A stretch of 64,000 bases of DNA from CAMWXW01 sp051650105 (GTDB lineage Bacteria > Desulfobacterota > Desulfovibrionia > Desulfovibrionales > Desulfovibrionaceae). Position numbers and translations under genes: made by a program. Under the pieces are notes generated by a model, which saw only the letters and a program-made list of their open reading frames with translations, did not search any database and had not been told where the DNA came from. Below, in pieces: positions 56,824 through 64,000 of the stretch; the first letter of the stretch is position 1, and each line of letters starts with the position of its first letter. The stretch spans positions 16,865 to 80,864 of the forward strand of contig JBOFIJ010000012.1 in assembly GCA_051650105.1 (NCBI GenBank), read 5' to 3'.

Positions 56824-59280
56824 ATGAAATTAACCAAAGTACACAATATTTATCATAAAAAAGTTCTTAGCCCTAACAATATAGGTACACTTCTTTACTC
56901 TAACGGAAAACCTTCAGACAACAGCAAGGTAACAAGAGATATCATTAATAAACGTTTTAATGAAACACTAGAAAGCCGTATTTATAAAGAATTTTTACGG
57001 CTAAATAGTGATGCTAAACTCTCTCAAATAAAAGCAACCGAGAGTATCATTCTAAAGCATCCTGAGTATAAAGACTTATATCACTTTATTCATGAGTTAT
57101 ACTCCTACACACCAAATACAAATTGGAGGATAGGAGAACTACAAAAAATTGATGTCCCTGATTATAGTAATGAACGTGAAACAAAACATACTTTTCAAAT
57201 TGGAAAGAAAATAACAAATAAAAAAGATGAAACAAGAACTGAAGTAATAAACATTCTCTTTCAATACAAAATCACTGAGCATCAACATTTTTATCAGGAA
57301 AAACTAGAAGATAAGCTTTCGTATCAAAGCCCTTCTTTTATAGAGCTTTTAAACAACTTTATTCAGGAAGCAAAAGAACAAAAAATCAAAGATAGCAATA
57401 CTGCAAGAACACTGCAAACATATAAAGATCTCCAAAACGCTTTTGCTCAATACAAAGAAAAGAAAATTGCAAAAATCCTAAAATCGATAGAAAATAATAA
57501 AGTTCCTGTTATAATTCATACAGATACTAACTCTATGAATCATGAAACAAAGAATTTCAAATATTTTAAAAAGCTTTTTAAGACTCTAGTTTCAGGTGCC
57601 GAAAAAAATAGCTCTGAAAATACTCTACAAAATACACTTGATGAATATGCCGAAAAGATAGACCTAAAAAAACATTATCAAGATTTATTATCAGCTGTAA
57701 GCAGATGGAAAGAAAAACAGAAAAGAAATAAGAATACAAAAAATACAAAGGACAAGCCAATAACACTTCGAGCAGAGCTTAAAGCAAGCCTTAATACTAT
57801 TAAAACACATGCAGGGAATAATAAAGTATGCTCTCAACAAGAGCTAAGAAACCGAGAAGAATACATTTATTTTGAAGAATTCATTAAATATATCGAACTC
57901 ATTACCTCTAAAAATAAACAAGAGTCTAAAGGCAAGAAATCACAAGAAAAAGGCTTACTCAATGACTATATTCAAAAAGCTTTATTCACAGATTTTGCTC
58001 GTTTCAAGAAAGAAATAGATTCTCGTTTTATGAATAGGTTCACAGCCTTTATTATAGACTATGGAAAGCGACTATATTATCGATATCCTAATAGCGAAAG
58101 AAACTCAGCATCTAAACTCTCTTTCTCCACTGAAGACATGGAATATATTAAAGCAAAAGAATCTTTAACAAGAAAATTAGCAACATTAATTTCATTTTCG
58201 GCACATGCCTTTTCTCATCTTTTGGACTTTGATCAAGAAAATCAGCAAGACATTTTAGGAGCACAAAATACAAAAACTTATCTCAATTCTTATAAACTCA
58301 ATAAGAAGAACATAAATTATTTCTTTGACACAGATACAATAGTAACAGAAGAAAATTCTGACCTACTCAAGACTTTTATTATTACCCTTTCCCAAGCTAT
58401 CTATGATTTGAGAAATGGAGTTGTTCATTTTAAAGACATTGAAATTACCTCTTCTGTAAAAAAAGAAGAAGAATTGCTCAATTATGAAGCTATCAAAAAC
58501 TATTTTGAAAGACAGCACAGCTCTCTTCATCAAGCGATTATTGAACAATTTCTTAGTAATAATCTTGAAAAGTATTTCACTGTTAATAATATAGAGGTAT
58601 ATCTTTCCACCTATACACCTTCTCTTCCTAAAAAAATTATTCCTTTTGCTCCTACTATAAAGCGTATTCATGTAAAAGGAAAAAATCTTTCAAATAGCAA
58701 TAAAGGCAAGCTAGATAAAAAATATAATTACTGGATACATAATGAAAAAGACCTTGTCTATACAAATCAAGACACTGGAGGAAAACAAGAAAAAACATAC
58801 AGAAGCACTCGCAATTTCCTCCTAAAAGAACTTTATTATCATTGCTTTCTTCCAGAGTTCCTCAATGATAAAAAACTCTTTCATGCTGCTATTTCTCATG
58901 CAAAAGAAAGAAAAGAAAAATTTGGCAAAGAATTTACTCTTTCCAATACTCCTCAAGAAAACACCTCTTCTGCTGGAACAAGTTATAAAGATTTTCCCAA
59001 TATCCAACCCACTCAAGCAATAGAAGAATATATAGCCTTATTACATAAACTCTCTCTTGACAGAGAAAATATTCAACGCTTTGAAAAAGATTCACAACAA
59101 GCGACAGCTCATTATGTTAATGAATTTATTGAAGATATATTTTTAGAAGGTTTTGTTGCATGGCTGAATAGCAAAAAGAATCTTTCTTTCTTAAAAAATG
59201 AACCAACAACAATGAATAAGACTCCTGAATTATTACAAAAAGATAAAACAAAATACAAAACTTATTACAAGATAAAATAA
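56824..59280 (+). CDS. cas13a: Cas13a (type VI-A effector), N-terminal part with HEPN1
   Basis: An 818-aa frame from the ATG at 56824 (AAAGG seven bases upstream; the frame opens at 56719). It starts MKLTKVHNIYHKKV and is Lys/Asn/Glu-rich. HEPN1 carries the catalytic pair in LRNGVVHFKDIE (R530, H535), preceded by the helix LLKTFIITLSQAIYD. The identification rests on three points: the second HEPN motif in the next frame, the adjacent cas1 and cas2, and an array with a Cas13a-type repeat. Cas13a is an RNA-guided RNase: the crRNA finds a matching transcript and the paired HEPN motifs then cut RNA, including bystander RNA. The frame ends at a TAA at 59278 within an A-rich stretch, with the rest of the protein one frame lower. 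Alone it lacks HEPN2 and should not cleave. Confidence 0.88.
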   Translation: MKLTKVHNIYHKKVLSPNNIGTLLYSNGKPSDNSKVTRDIINKRFNETLESRIYKEFLRLNSDAKLSQIKATESIILKHPEYKDLYHFIHELYSYTPNTNWRIGELQKIDVPDYSNERETKHTFQIGKKITNKKDETRTEVINILFQYKITEHQHFYQEKLEDKLSYQSPSFIELLNNFIQEAKEQKIKDSNTARTLQTYKDLQNAFAQYKEKKIAKILKSIENNKVPVIIHTDTNSMNHETKNFKYFKKLFKTLVSGAEKNSSENTLQNTLDEYAEKIDLKKHYQDLLSAVSRWKEKQKRNKNTKNTKDKPITLRAELKASLNTIKTHAGNNKVCSQQELRNREEYIYFEEFIKYIELITSKNKQESKGKKSQEKGLLNDYIQKALFTDFARFKKEIDSRFMNRFTAFIIDYGKRLYYRYPNSERNSASKLSFSTEDMEYIKAKESLTRKLATLISFSAHAFSHLLDFDQENQQDILGAQNTKTYLNSYKLNKKNINYFFDTDTIVTEENSDLLKTFIITLSQAIYDLRNGVVHFKDIEITSSVKKEEELLNYEAIKNYFERQHSSLHQAIIEQFLSNNLEKYFTVNNIEVYLSTYTPSLPKKIIPFAPTIKRIHVKGKNLSNSNKGKLDKKYNYWIHNEKDLVYTNQDTGGKQEKTYRSTRNFLLKELYYHCFLPEFLNDKKLFHAAISHAKERKEKFGKEFTLSNTPQENTSSAGTSYKDFPNIQPTQAIEEYIALLHKLSLDRENIQRFEKDSQQATAHYVNEFIEDIFLEGFVAWLNSKKNLSFLKNEPTTMNKTPELLQKDKTKYKTYYKIK

Positions 59281-59348
59281 AAGTAAAAACAAATGAGGAT
59301 ATTTCAAACTATACAGAGAAAGAATATGCTCTATTTCTGCTTTTAAGT

Positions 59349-60824
59349 ATGGTCGATAATAAACGCATTTCTCAATTTAAAAATATGATTGAGCAATATG
59401 GTTCATACGTCAATAAATCTTCTCTAGGTAGCGATAAAAAAATAAACAGCTTTTTGGGGATATCATTTACCAGCTATCTTTTTATCTGCGATATGATATT
59501 ACTAACTCAAGAAAAAATTAATACAAATATCGAATACTCTATTGCTGAATCCAGTGCTAGCAATAATAAATTTTTTAATCGTTTTTATGATAAGCCAGAA
59601 GAATACAAAGCGTTATTAGAAGCATTTATCGATACAGACAGTATTACTGAAGGTCTTTATTTTTCTAACAATTCAGAAAAAACTCCTATCCTACACGCAA
59701 ATATAGAAAAAACACGTAAATTTTCAACAATATACTTTCTCCAAAATCTTGCAAAATCATTTTCTCACAATATTCAATATACAGAATATGAAAGAAACAA
59801 GAAACAAAAACTAGATGAGGATATTGTAAAAAAACAAACAAAAAGGCAAACCCTTCATACAGAATGGATTAAAGACAAAAATTCATTCAACAAAATAGAA
59901 GAATATAAAAATATTGTAGAAGATATATCGATATACAATTATCTAAAACACAAAGAAACTATGCACACTATTTATACACTCCATGAAATAAGCTCTGATA
60001 TCATGGGGCGTTTTGTTGCCTTTATCCACAAATGGGAGCGGGATGTTAAGTTTTTTATGCTAGCCCTTATAGAAAACCTGAGCCATACTAAAACTACCAA
60101 AATAGAAAATAACCCCCTTGAGCAATACTTTATAAAAGACTCATTGCTGAATTTCATTTTTCCAAGAGATACATACTTTAATATAAACAACTACCTAGCA
60201 AAAGAGAATTCTCTATTAAGTAGACTGCAAAAAAATACAAAATTGCATGAATATATCATTAATCCTTTACTCTTTAATCTACTTCTCCCCCTTCCAAAAG
60301 AATTCACTCTCCGAAACGATATCAGCCATTTTGCACATATGAACCATCATTTTGATAAAAATGGAAAACGAATAAAAATAGCTTGCCAATACTCCTTCAT
60401 AGACCAAATGAATGCACTGATTCAGCTTTTTTCTTATGATAAAAAAACACAGAATCATATAAACAAAGCAATTAAAACTATACTAGAAAAATACAATATG
60501 GAAATTGAATTTGAAATAGTTTCCAATCTCAAAAATGAAAAGCAAGGTATATTTACATATCAAATAAAAAGTATACAAAGTAAAGAAGCCAAGCATTTAG
60601 GAGGCATCATCACTACTCCACTTGTACGAGAACAATTTTGCACTATTGTAAAAGAACTTTTAGAATACTCTAAAGATGCTTCTAACAACAGCAAGACTAC
60701 GGAAACTGATAAGGAAGAAACAAAAAGAACTCCACCTCAACAGAATAATAAAGCTCCAAACAAGGAAATCAGCAAAGGAAAAGGGAATACCTTTAACTCA
60801 TTTCCACAAATAACTCTTTCGTAA
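59349..60824 (+). CDS. cas13a: Cas13a (type VI-A effector), C-terminal part with HEPN2
   Basis: The first ATG of this frame is at 59349, but the frame is open back to about 59247 and reads NLLQDKIKVKTNEDISNYTE before it, so it overlaps the N-terminal frame. The ATG has no ribosome binding site. MGRFVAFIHKWERDVKFFML matches the conserved Cas13a helix with ARFERDM. The catalytic HEPN2 motif is TLRNDISHFAHMNHHF, with Arg at bases 60312-60314 and His at 60327-60329. SFIDQMNALIQLFSYDKK follows, as in Leptotrichia Cas13a. Joined to the N-terminal frame by one extra base near 59,260, the protein would have about 1333 residues, with HEPN2 near 1164-1169. That is a normal Cas13a length. The last 45 residues are Lys/Thr/Asn-rich. 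cas1 follows 39 bp later. Confidence 0.88.
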   Translation: MVDNKRISQFKNMIEQYGSYVNKSSLGSDKKINSFLGISFTSYLFICDMILLTQEKINTNIEYSIAESSASNNKFFNRFYDKPEEYKALLEAFIDTDSITEGLYFSNNSEKTPILHANIEKTRKFSTIYFLQNLAKSFSHNIQYTEYERNKKQKLDEDIVKKQTKRQTLHTEWIKDKNSFNKIEEYKNIVEDISIYNYLKHKETMHTIYTLHEISSDIMGRFVAFIHKWERDVKFFMLALIENLSHTKTTKIENNPLEQYFIKDSLLNFIFPRDTYFNINNYLAKENSLLSRLQKNTKLHEYIINPLLFNLLLPLPKEFTLRNDISHFAHMNHHFDKNGKRIKIACQYSFIDQMNALIQLFSYDKKTQNHINKAIKTILEKYNMEIEFEIVSNLKNEKQGIFTYQIKSIQSKEAKHLGGIITTPLVREQFCTIVKELLEYSKDASNNSKTTETDKEETKRTPPQQNNKAPNKEISKGKGNTFNSFPQITLS

Positions 60825-60863
60825 AAATAATAATGCTGGTACATAGTGTGCTTATGTATAGAG

Positions 60864-61775
60864 ATGATTCTTACTATATCAAACAAAACACGCATACGTA
60901 CTCAACAAAAAAAGCTTTTTCTTACCGATATAGATACTCAAGAAAGCCTACTTATTCCCTATAAAGATATTACTTTACTCATTATTGAGGGAATAGCTTC
61001 TTCTGTATCTATACAAGCTTTATTAGAATTAAACAGAAATAATATTCATGTTATTTTTTGTGATGAAAAATATTATCCTACACTTCATATTGTAGATTTA
61101 TACTCTCACTATAAGCTTACAGAAAGAATTCATGAACAAGTTGCATGGGAAGCAATTCGTAAAAAATGTTGTTTTCAATATATTATACAACGAAAACTAC
61201 AGCATCAAATAGAACTTTTAGAGTATCTCCAAAAAACACATGCAAGTGAATATCTCCGTTCCATTCTCTTTAAGATAGAACATTTAGGTCAAAGTATTAA
61301 TGAGGTAATTTCTGCTGAAGGAGTTTCTGCACGAGTATACTTTCAAGCATTATTCTCTCAAGACTTTAAAAGGCATGCCGAAGATATTTACAATATATCA
61401 CTTAACTATGGATATGCTTTATTGCGTAGCTTATTAGCAAAAGCTGTTGTTGCAAAAGGATTACACCCTGCAATTGGTATTCAGCATAAAAATGTATTTA
61501 ATAACTATAATTTAGTTGATGATTTAATAGAAATATTTCGCCCAATGGTCGATTATATTGTCTATACAATAGTAAAACCTAACACTATGTTTACAAAAGA
61601 AATAAGAAAACAATTATTACAGGTCGTCTTTCAAAAAATAGAATTTTTGGGAAAATTATATCCTATTAATTATGTGATAGAAAAATATGTAAATATGACA
61701 ATAGATTACATGAATCAATCTGTTTCAGAATATATTCTCCCTCATTTAGTAATTTCTGCTTATGATTACGAATAA
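60864..61775 (+). CDS. cas1: CRISPR integrase Cas1 (type II/VI-A-like)
   Basis: A 303-aa protein from the ATG at 60864; the frame opens six codons earlier. The N-terminal beta domain (IPYKDITLLIIEG) is followed by the helical catalytic domain. The metal ligands are visible as Glu152 in SAEGVSARVYFQALF, His208 in HPAIGIQHKNVFNNYN and Glu223 in LVDDLIEIFRPMVD. These spacings match the Cas1 of type II systems, from which VI-A adaptation modules are thought to derive. With Cas2 it inserts new spacers at the leader end of the array. It overlaps cas2 by 14 bp. Confidence 0.95.
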   Translation: MILTISNKTRIRTQQKKLFLTDIDTQESLLIPYKDITLLIIEGIASSVSIQALLELNRNNIHVIFCDEKYYPTLHIVDLYSHYKLTERIHEQVAWEAIRKKCCFQYIIQRKLQHQIELLEYLQKTHASEYLRSILFKIEHLGQSINEVISAEGVSARVYFQALFSQDFKRHAEDIYNISLNYGYALLRSLLAKAVVAKGLHPAIGIQHKNVFNNYNLVDDLIEIFRPMVDYIVYTIVKPNTMFTKEIRKQLLQVVFQKIEFLGKLYPINYVIEKYVNMTIDYMNQSVSEYILPHLVISAYDYE

Positions 61776-62088
61776 ATATATCAACATAGTATTGTATGAC
61801 ATTCCAATGGATTCAAAAGAAGCACAAAAAGAATATCGTCTTTTTAGAAACTCTCTTATCCAGTTTGGTTACTATCAACTGCAAGAATCTGTTTATGCAT
61901 GCAAAGTAAACGATAAAACAAAAATTATACAACACAAAGAACAATTACGACTTGTAAGTCCACAAAATGCAAATATAAGAATGCTCTTTGTAACTCGTAA
62001 GCAGTTTGATACTATGTACATAATTGCAGGCGAGAAGTCTATATATGAAAATATATTACAAAAGGACAATATTATTATCGACTTCTAA
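61762..62088 (+). CDS. cas2: CRISPR adaptation protein Cas2
   Basis: A 108-aa ferredoxin-fold protein. NIVLYDIPMD near the N-terminus holds the conserved Asp13. EYRLFRNSLIQFGYYQLQES is the first helix, then VYACKV and ANIRMLFVTRKQFDTMYII. It dimerises and bridges two Cas1 dimers during spacer integration. It overlaps the end of cas1 by 14 bp, so the two are translated together. The leader promoter of the array begins 11 bases after its stop codon. Confidence 0.93.
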   Translation: MITNKYINIVLYDIPMDSKEAQKEYRLFRNSLIQFGYYQLQESVYACKVNDKTKIIQHKEQLRLVSPQNANIRMLFVTRKQFDTMYIIAGEKSIYENILQKDNIIIDF

Positions 62089-62098
62089 AGTTTATAGC

Positions 62099-62127
62099 TT
62101 GTAGAAGTAATAAAAATTGTATATAAT
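62099..62127 (+). promoter_or_regulatory. Leader promoter of the CRISPR array
   Basis: TTGTAG (62099-62104) and TATAAT (62122-62127) are 17 bp apart, close to the sigma-70 consensus. Transcription would start near 62134, just ahead of the first repeat at 62152, in the direction in which the repeat resembles known Cas13a crRNA handles. Confidence 0.75.
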
Positions 62128-62151
62128 ATTAAATGTTCCCAAATTTTATGT

Positions 62152-62392
62152 GATTGAGATGACCCCAATTTAGATGGGGACTAAAACGTGCCAATTAGTG
62201 CAACCTCACCTCTTTTTATGGATTGAGATGACCCCAATTTAGATGGGGACTAAAACGTGCCAATTAGTGCAACCTCACCTCTTTTTATGGATTGAGATGA
62301 CCCCAATTTAGATGGGGACTAAAACTACAAGAGGAGGTTGGAATAAAGCAGTTATCGATTGAGATGACCCCAATTTAGATGGGGACTAAAGA
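62152..62392 (+). CRISPR. Type VI-A CRISPR array, 4 repeats and 3 spacers
   Basis: The 36-nt repeats start at 62152, 62221, 62290 and 62357. Each begins GATTGAGATG and ends GGGGACTAAAAC. The four-base stem CCCC/GGGG closes a nine-base loop, the same layout and end as the Leptotrichia Cas13a repeats I know. Spacers are 62188-62220 (33 nt), 62257-62289 (33 nt) and 62326-62356 (31 nt). The first two spacers are identical, so the first 69-bp repeat-spacer unit is a tandem duplication. The last repeat has lost its final AAC, as expected at the leader-distal end. The promoter lies on the other side, so mature crRNA would have a 5' handle and 3' spacer, as in type VI-A. Confidence 0.96.
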
Positions 62393-62433
62393 GGATATCC
62401 ACAATCTAATGGAAGAGATAAAAAAGAGTTGAT

Positions 62434-62607
62434 ATGACTATATTTGGGTTGATTACTTTAGGTTTCTTTTTGAGTGTTGGTTGGTACTTATTCAAGTTAT
62501 TTATTGATTTTCTTAGTGTCTTGGTGTTAGTCATAATCACCTCAGAAAGAGAGAAGGAACTTAAAAAATTATATCAAAAAAAAGAAAAGAAAGAATACTC
62601 ACTATAA
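62434..62607 (+). CDS. Small membrane protein next to the CRISPR array (57 aa)
   Basis: An ATG-to-TAA frame of 57 codons starts 41 bases after the last repeat, with AAAAGAG about six bases before the ATG. One or two hydrophobic segments cover residues 3-36 (FGLITLGFFLSVGWYLF, then FLSVLVLVIIT). They are followed by a strongly charged cytoplasmic-type tail of Lys and Glu (SEREKEL, KKEKKEYSL). I know no family for it. It lies 27 bp before a NERD-domain gene on the same strand and may form an operon with it. Small membrane proteins accompany type VI-B systems (csx27/csx28), but there is no visible likeness to those. Confidence 0.6.
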   Translation: MTIFGLITLGFFLSVGWYLFKLFIDFLSVLVLVIITSEREKELKKLYQKKEKKEYSL

Positions 62608-62634
62608 AAATACTCTAGCTTATAGGAGAGTATC

Positions 62635-63447
62635 ATGTTTAAGGGCTGGCTTGGAGAGAAAGAAACACAATTTAACTTATGGTTAAGTCTAGATAAAAAA
62701 CTGTATCAAAGAATCCATGATGTAATTATTCCCTCTTCACATGGGACTACTCAAATAGACCATATCCTCATTTCTCCATTTGGAATTTTCATTATCGAAA
62801 CAAAAAACTATACAGGCTGGATTTATGGTTCAAAATTTCAAAAGAACTGGACTCAAGTGATTTATGGATATAAATACAGATTTCAAAATCCTCTAAGACA
62901 AACACATAGACAGAAAAAAATTCTCTCAGAGTATCTTAAAATAACCGAATCTCTTATTCAACCGATTGTATTTTTTGTAGGGGATTCTGAGTTCAAGACG
63001 GAACTTCCCTCTAATGTATTAGATTCTGATCTTGCTTCTTATATCCATACATTTAATGAAACTCGTCTTTCAGACTCTGAAATTAAACGAATATCTAATG
63101 CTCTTTCAAATCTCAAATCAAATACAAGAATATCCCACCAAGAACATCTTGATTCTTTAGAAGAACGGTATACATCAGAAAAAGTCTGTCCAAAATGTGC
63201 ATCAGGTTTAGTCGTGAGAACAGTAAAAGATGGTTCGAGAAAAGGTTCTCAATTTTTAGGATGTACTAATTTTCCAAAGTGTCGCTTTACAAGAAGTCTT
63301 GATACTGAAGACTTTAAGCCGTCTCAAACAACACATTGCTCAACTTGCACACTTGTTATAGCATTTGCTATCTTAATCACGACAATATATTTACTATCTT
63401 ATGAAGAACAGTTCGTTATTAAAATAATAAAATATTTCATAGATTAA
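62635..63447 (+). CDS. NERD-domain nuclease with topoisomerase-type zinc ribbon and membrane anchor
   Basis: A 270-aa protein with AGGAGAG before the ATG. Residues 6-110 are a NERD domain, a restriction-endonuclease-like fold. QIDHILISPFGIFIIETKNY carries Asp42, Glu55 and Lys57, the D-(E/D)xK metal-binding pattern. Residues 185-216 form a C4 zinc ribbon like those at the end of topoisomerase I (CPKC at 185-188, GCTNFPKC at 209-216). A membrane helix at about 237-255 follows. The order nuclease, zinc ribbon and C-terminal anchor suggests a membrane-bound enzyme acting on entering or damaged DNA. That is an inference. It sits directly downstream of the CRISPR array and the 57-aa membrane protein. 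Confidence 0.8.
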   Translation: MFKGWLGEKETQFNLWLSLDKKLYQRIHDVIIPSSHGTTQIDHILISPFGIFIIETKNYTGWIYGSKFQKNWTQVIYGYKYRFQNPLRQTHRQKKILSEYLKITESLIQPIVFFVGDSEFKTELPSNVLDSDLASYIHTFNETRLSDSEIKRISNALSNLKSNTRISHQEHLDSLEERYTSEKVCPKCASGLVVRTVKDGSRKGSQFLGCTNFPKCRFTRSLDTEDFKPSQTTHCSTCTLVIAFAILITTIYLLSYEEQFVIKIIKYFID

Positions 63448-64000
63448 TAATTTATATCTGAAAAACACCAAGTAATATATATCTTTTATTTTAGAGTTTT
63501 GCATTCATAAAGTAAATCTAGTCACAACATAGTTACATATTGCTCCTTTAGAACTAGCATCTACAAACTCACTGTTTATTCCCTAATATCTATTCTTTAT
63601 TTCCCTGTATATTCATATTAAAATCCCTGTTATTTTTTCCTCTACTTTAATGACTCATGAAGTAAAATCATTGTAACAGATAGCAAAAGTATTAAAATCT
63701 TTCATAAAAGAGCTATTAAAATGATAAATTTTCCCTGTTAATTCCCTGTTATTAGGGGTTTACTATAATTATTCTGTATGCTATAGTTTATTAGATTTTA
63801 CTGCTCCGCCATTGGAGTTTCAAATTCTTCGTCTTTTTGATGTATCCATATAATCCCTGCAACACATGCTATTTTTCATAGCATTGACTTTGGTATAGCC
63901 TTGTATCTCCCTAAAAATACCCTTCAAATATCTGCTTCTCTACAATGCCCTTTTTTGCAAAGGCACTGCTTAGATTTATCAACATATTGTAAGCAAATAT
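63448..64000. other. Right-hand gene-poor region with TTCCCTGT motif cluster and the second flanking repeat
   Basis: No intact gene. TTCCCT or ATCCCTGTT occurs five times between 63579 and 63752 (for example TTCCCTGTTA twice within 22 bases). The minus strand there reads as a decayed frame with repeats of NREF/TGK type. The 119-bp diverged direct repeat follows at 63853. Confidence 0.5.
63853..63971. repeat. Right copy of the 119-bp diverged direct repeat
   Basis: It matches 45254-45372 in length and orientation, with roughly 80% identity by eye and no gaps. Together the copies bracket the whole recombinase-restriction-CRISPR region. Minus-strand reading here continues as CVAGIIWIHQKDEEFE to a stop, again suggesting an old coding sequence. 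Confidence 0.75.

Noticed and set aside
59245..59281. Programmed -1 frameshift joining the two Cas13a frames
   Set aside because: No canonical X-XXY-YYZ slippery heptamer lies in the frame overlap and no strong downstream hairpin is seen. A simple deletion in an A run explains it more economically. A slip on A-AAA before the stop at 59278 cannot be excluded.
56824..60824. Type VI-B (Cas13b) because a small membrane protein is nearby
   Set aside because: The repeat ends in GGGGACTAAAAC as in VI-A, cas1 and cas2 are present, HEPN motif placement fits Cas13a, and the membrane protein shows no likeness to Csx27 or Csx28.
62152..62392. Spacers matching sequence inside this window
   Set aside because: I found no stretch elsewhere in the window resembling either distinct spacer on either strand; targets are probably outside.
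45254..63971. The 119-bp repeats as recombinase attachment sites
   Set aside because: About 20% divergence and protein-like text on the minus strand make a coding relic at least as likely; kept as a repeat without calling it att.
45124..64000. Insertion sequences or transposase genes in the island
   Set aside because: No DDE or HUH transposase motif and no short terminal inverted repeats with target duplications were seen.

Overview
The window is AT-rich DNA of a Gram-negative, flagellated bacterium. Evidence for this is an LPS heptose epimerase (hldD), an outer-membrane autotransporter, an MlaC-type protein and the fliK-flgD-flgE hook genes. The adenylate kinase type, the tilS-adk order and the general gene style suggest the Desulfovibrionales, perhaps a host-associated, reduced-genome member resembling Lawsonia. 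That placement is inference from remembered family features, not from a search. Gene decay is widespread: truncated copies, single-base deletions and long gene-poor spacers.

Positions 1-45,120 are mostly chromosomal backbone. From the left: the 5' part of an mlaC-like gene; a small surface-glycan group (methyltransferase, frameshifted FkbM methyltransferase, glycosyltransferase); a 996-aa autotransporter; mutY; an in-frame tilS-adk fusion; a PlsC-like acyltransferase; a CbpA-type co-chaperone; a KefB-type antiporter; and a 2493-aa protein of unknown function with a decayed paralogue fragment 7 kb upstream. Next come cvpA with a threefold 226-bp tandem duplication of its upstream junction, hldD, ftsA, galE, a DEAD-box helicase, the tight operon trkA-trkH-GNAT-tsaE-lysC, rpsT (TTG start), fliK-flgD-flgE, a prs fragment and a 1143-aa repeat-containing adhesin-like protein.

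Positions 45,124-64,000 form an accessory (defence) island that begins beside a tRNA-Ser(GGA) gene. A 119-bp diverged direct repeat lies just after the tRNA gene and again near the right end of the window. The island holds a TrlF-like PHP fragment, a large serine recombinase with its DUF2924 partner, and a ParB-N/DNA methylase with a DUF5681 protein. It also holds a ScrFI/LlaMI-like restriction endonuclease with two C5-cytosine methyltransferases, a frameshifted DUF262 + HEPN pair and a decayed SNF2-type helicase.

The most notable system lies at 56.7-62.4 kb: a type VI-A CRISPR-Cas locus. It comprises Cas13a, Cas1, Cas2, a leader promoter and a short array whose 36-nt repeat has the layout of Leptotrichia Cas13a repeats. 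Cas13a carries both HEPN motifs (RNGVVH and RNDISH), but they lie in two reading frames separated by a frame break near 59,260. A single-base deletion is the simplest explanation, so the effector is either inactivated, rescued by slippage, or affected by a base-call error. A 57-aa membrane protein and a NERD-nuclease/zinc-ribbon/membrane protein follow the array directly.
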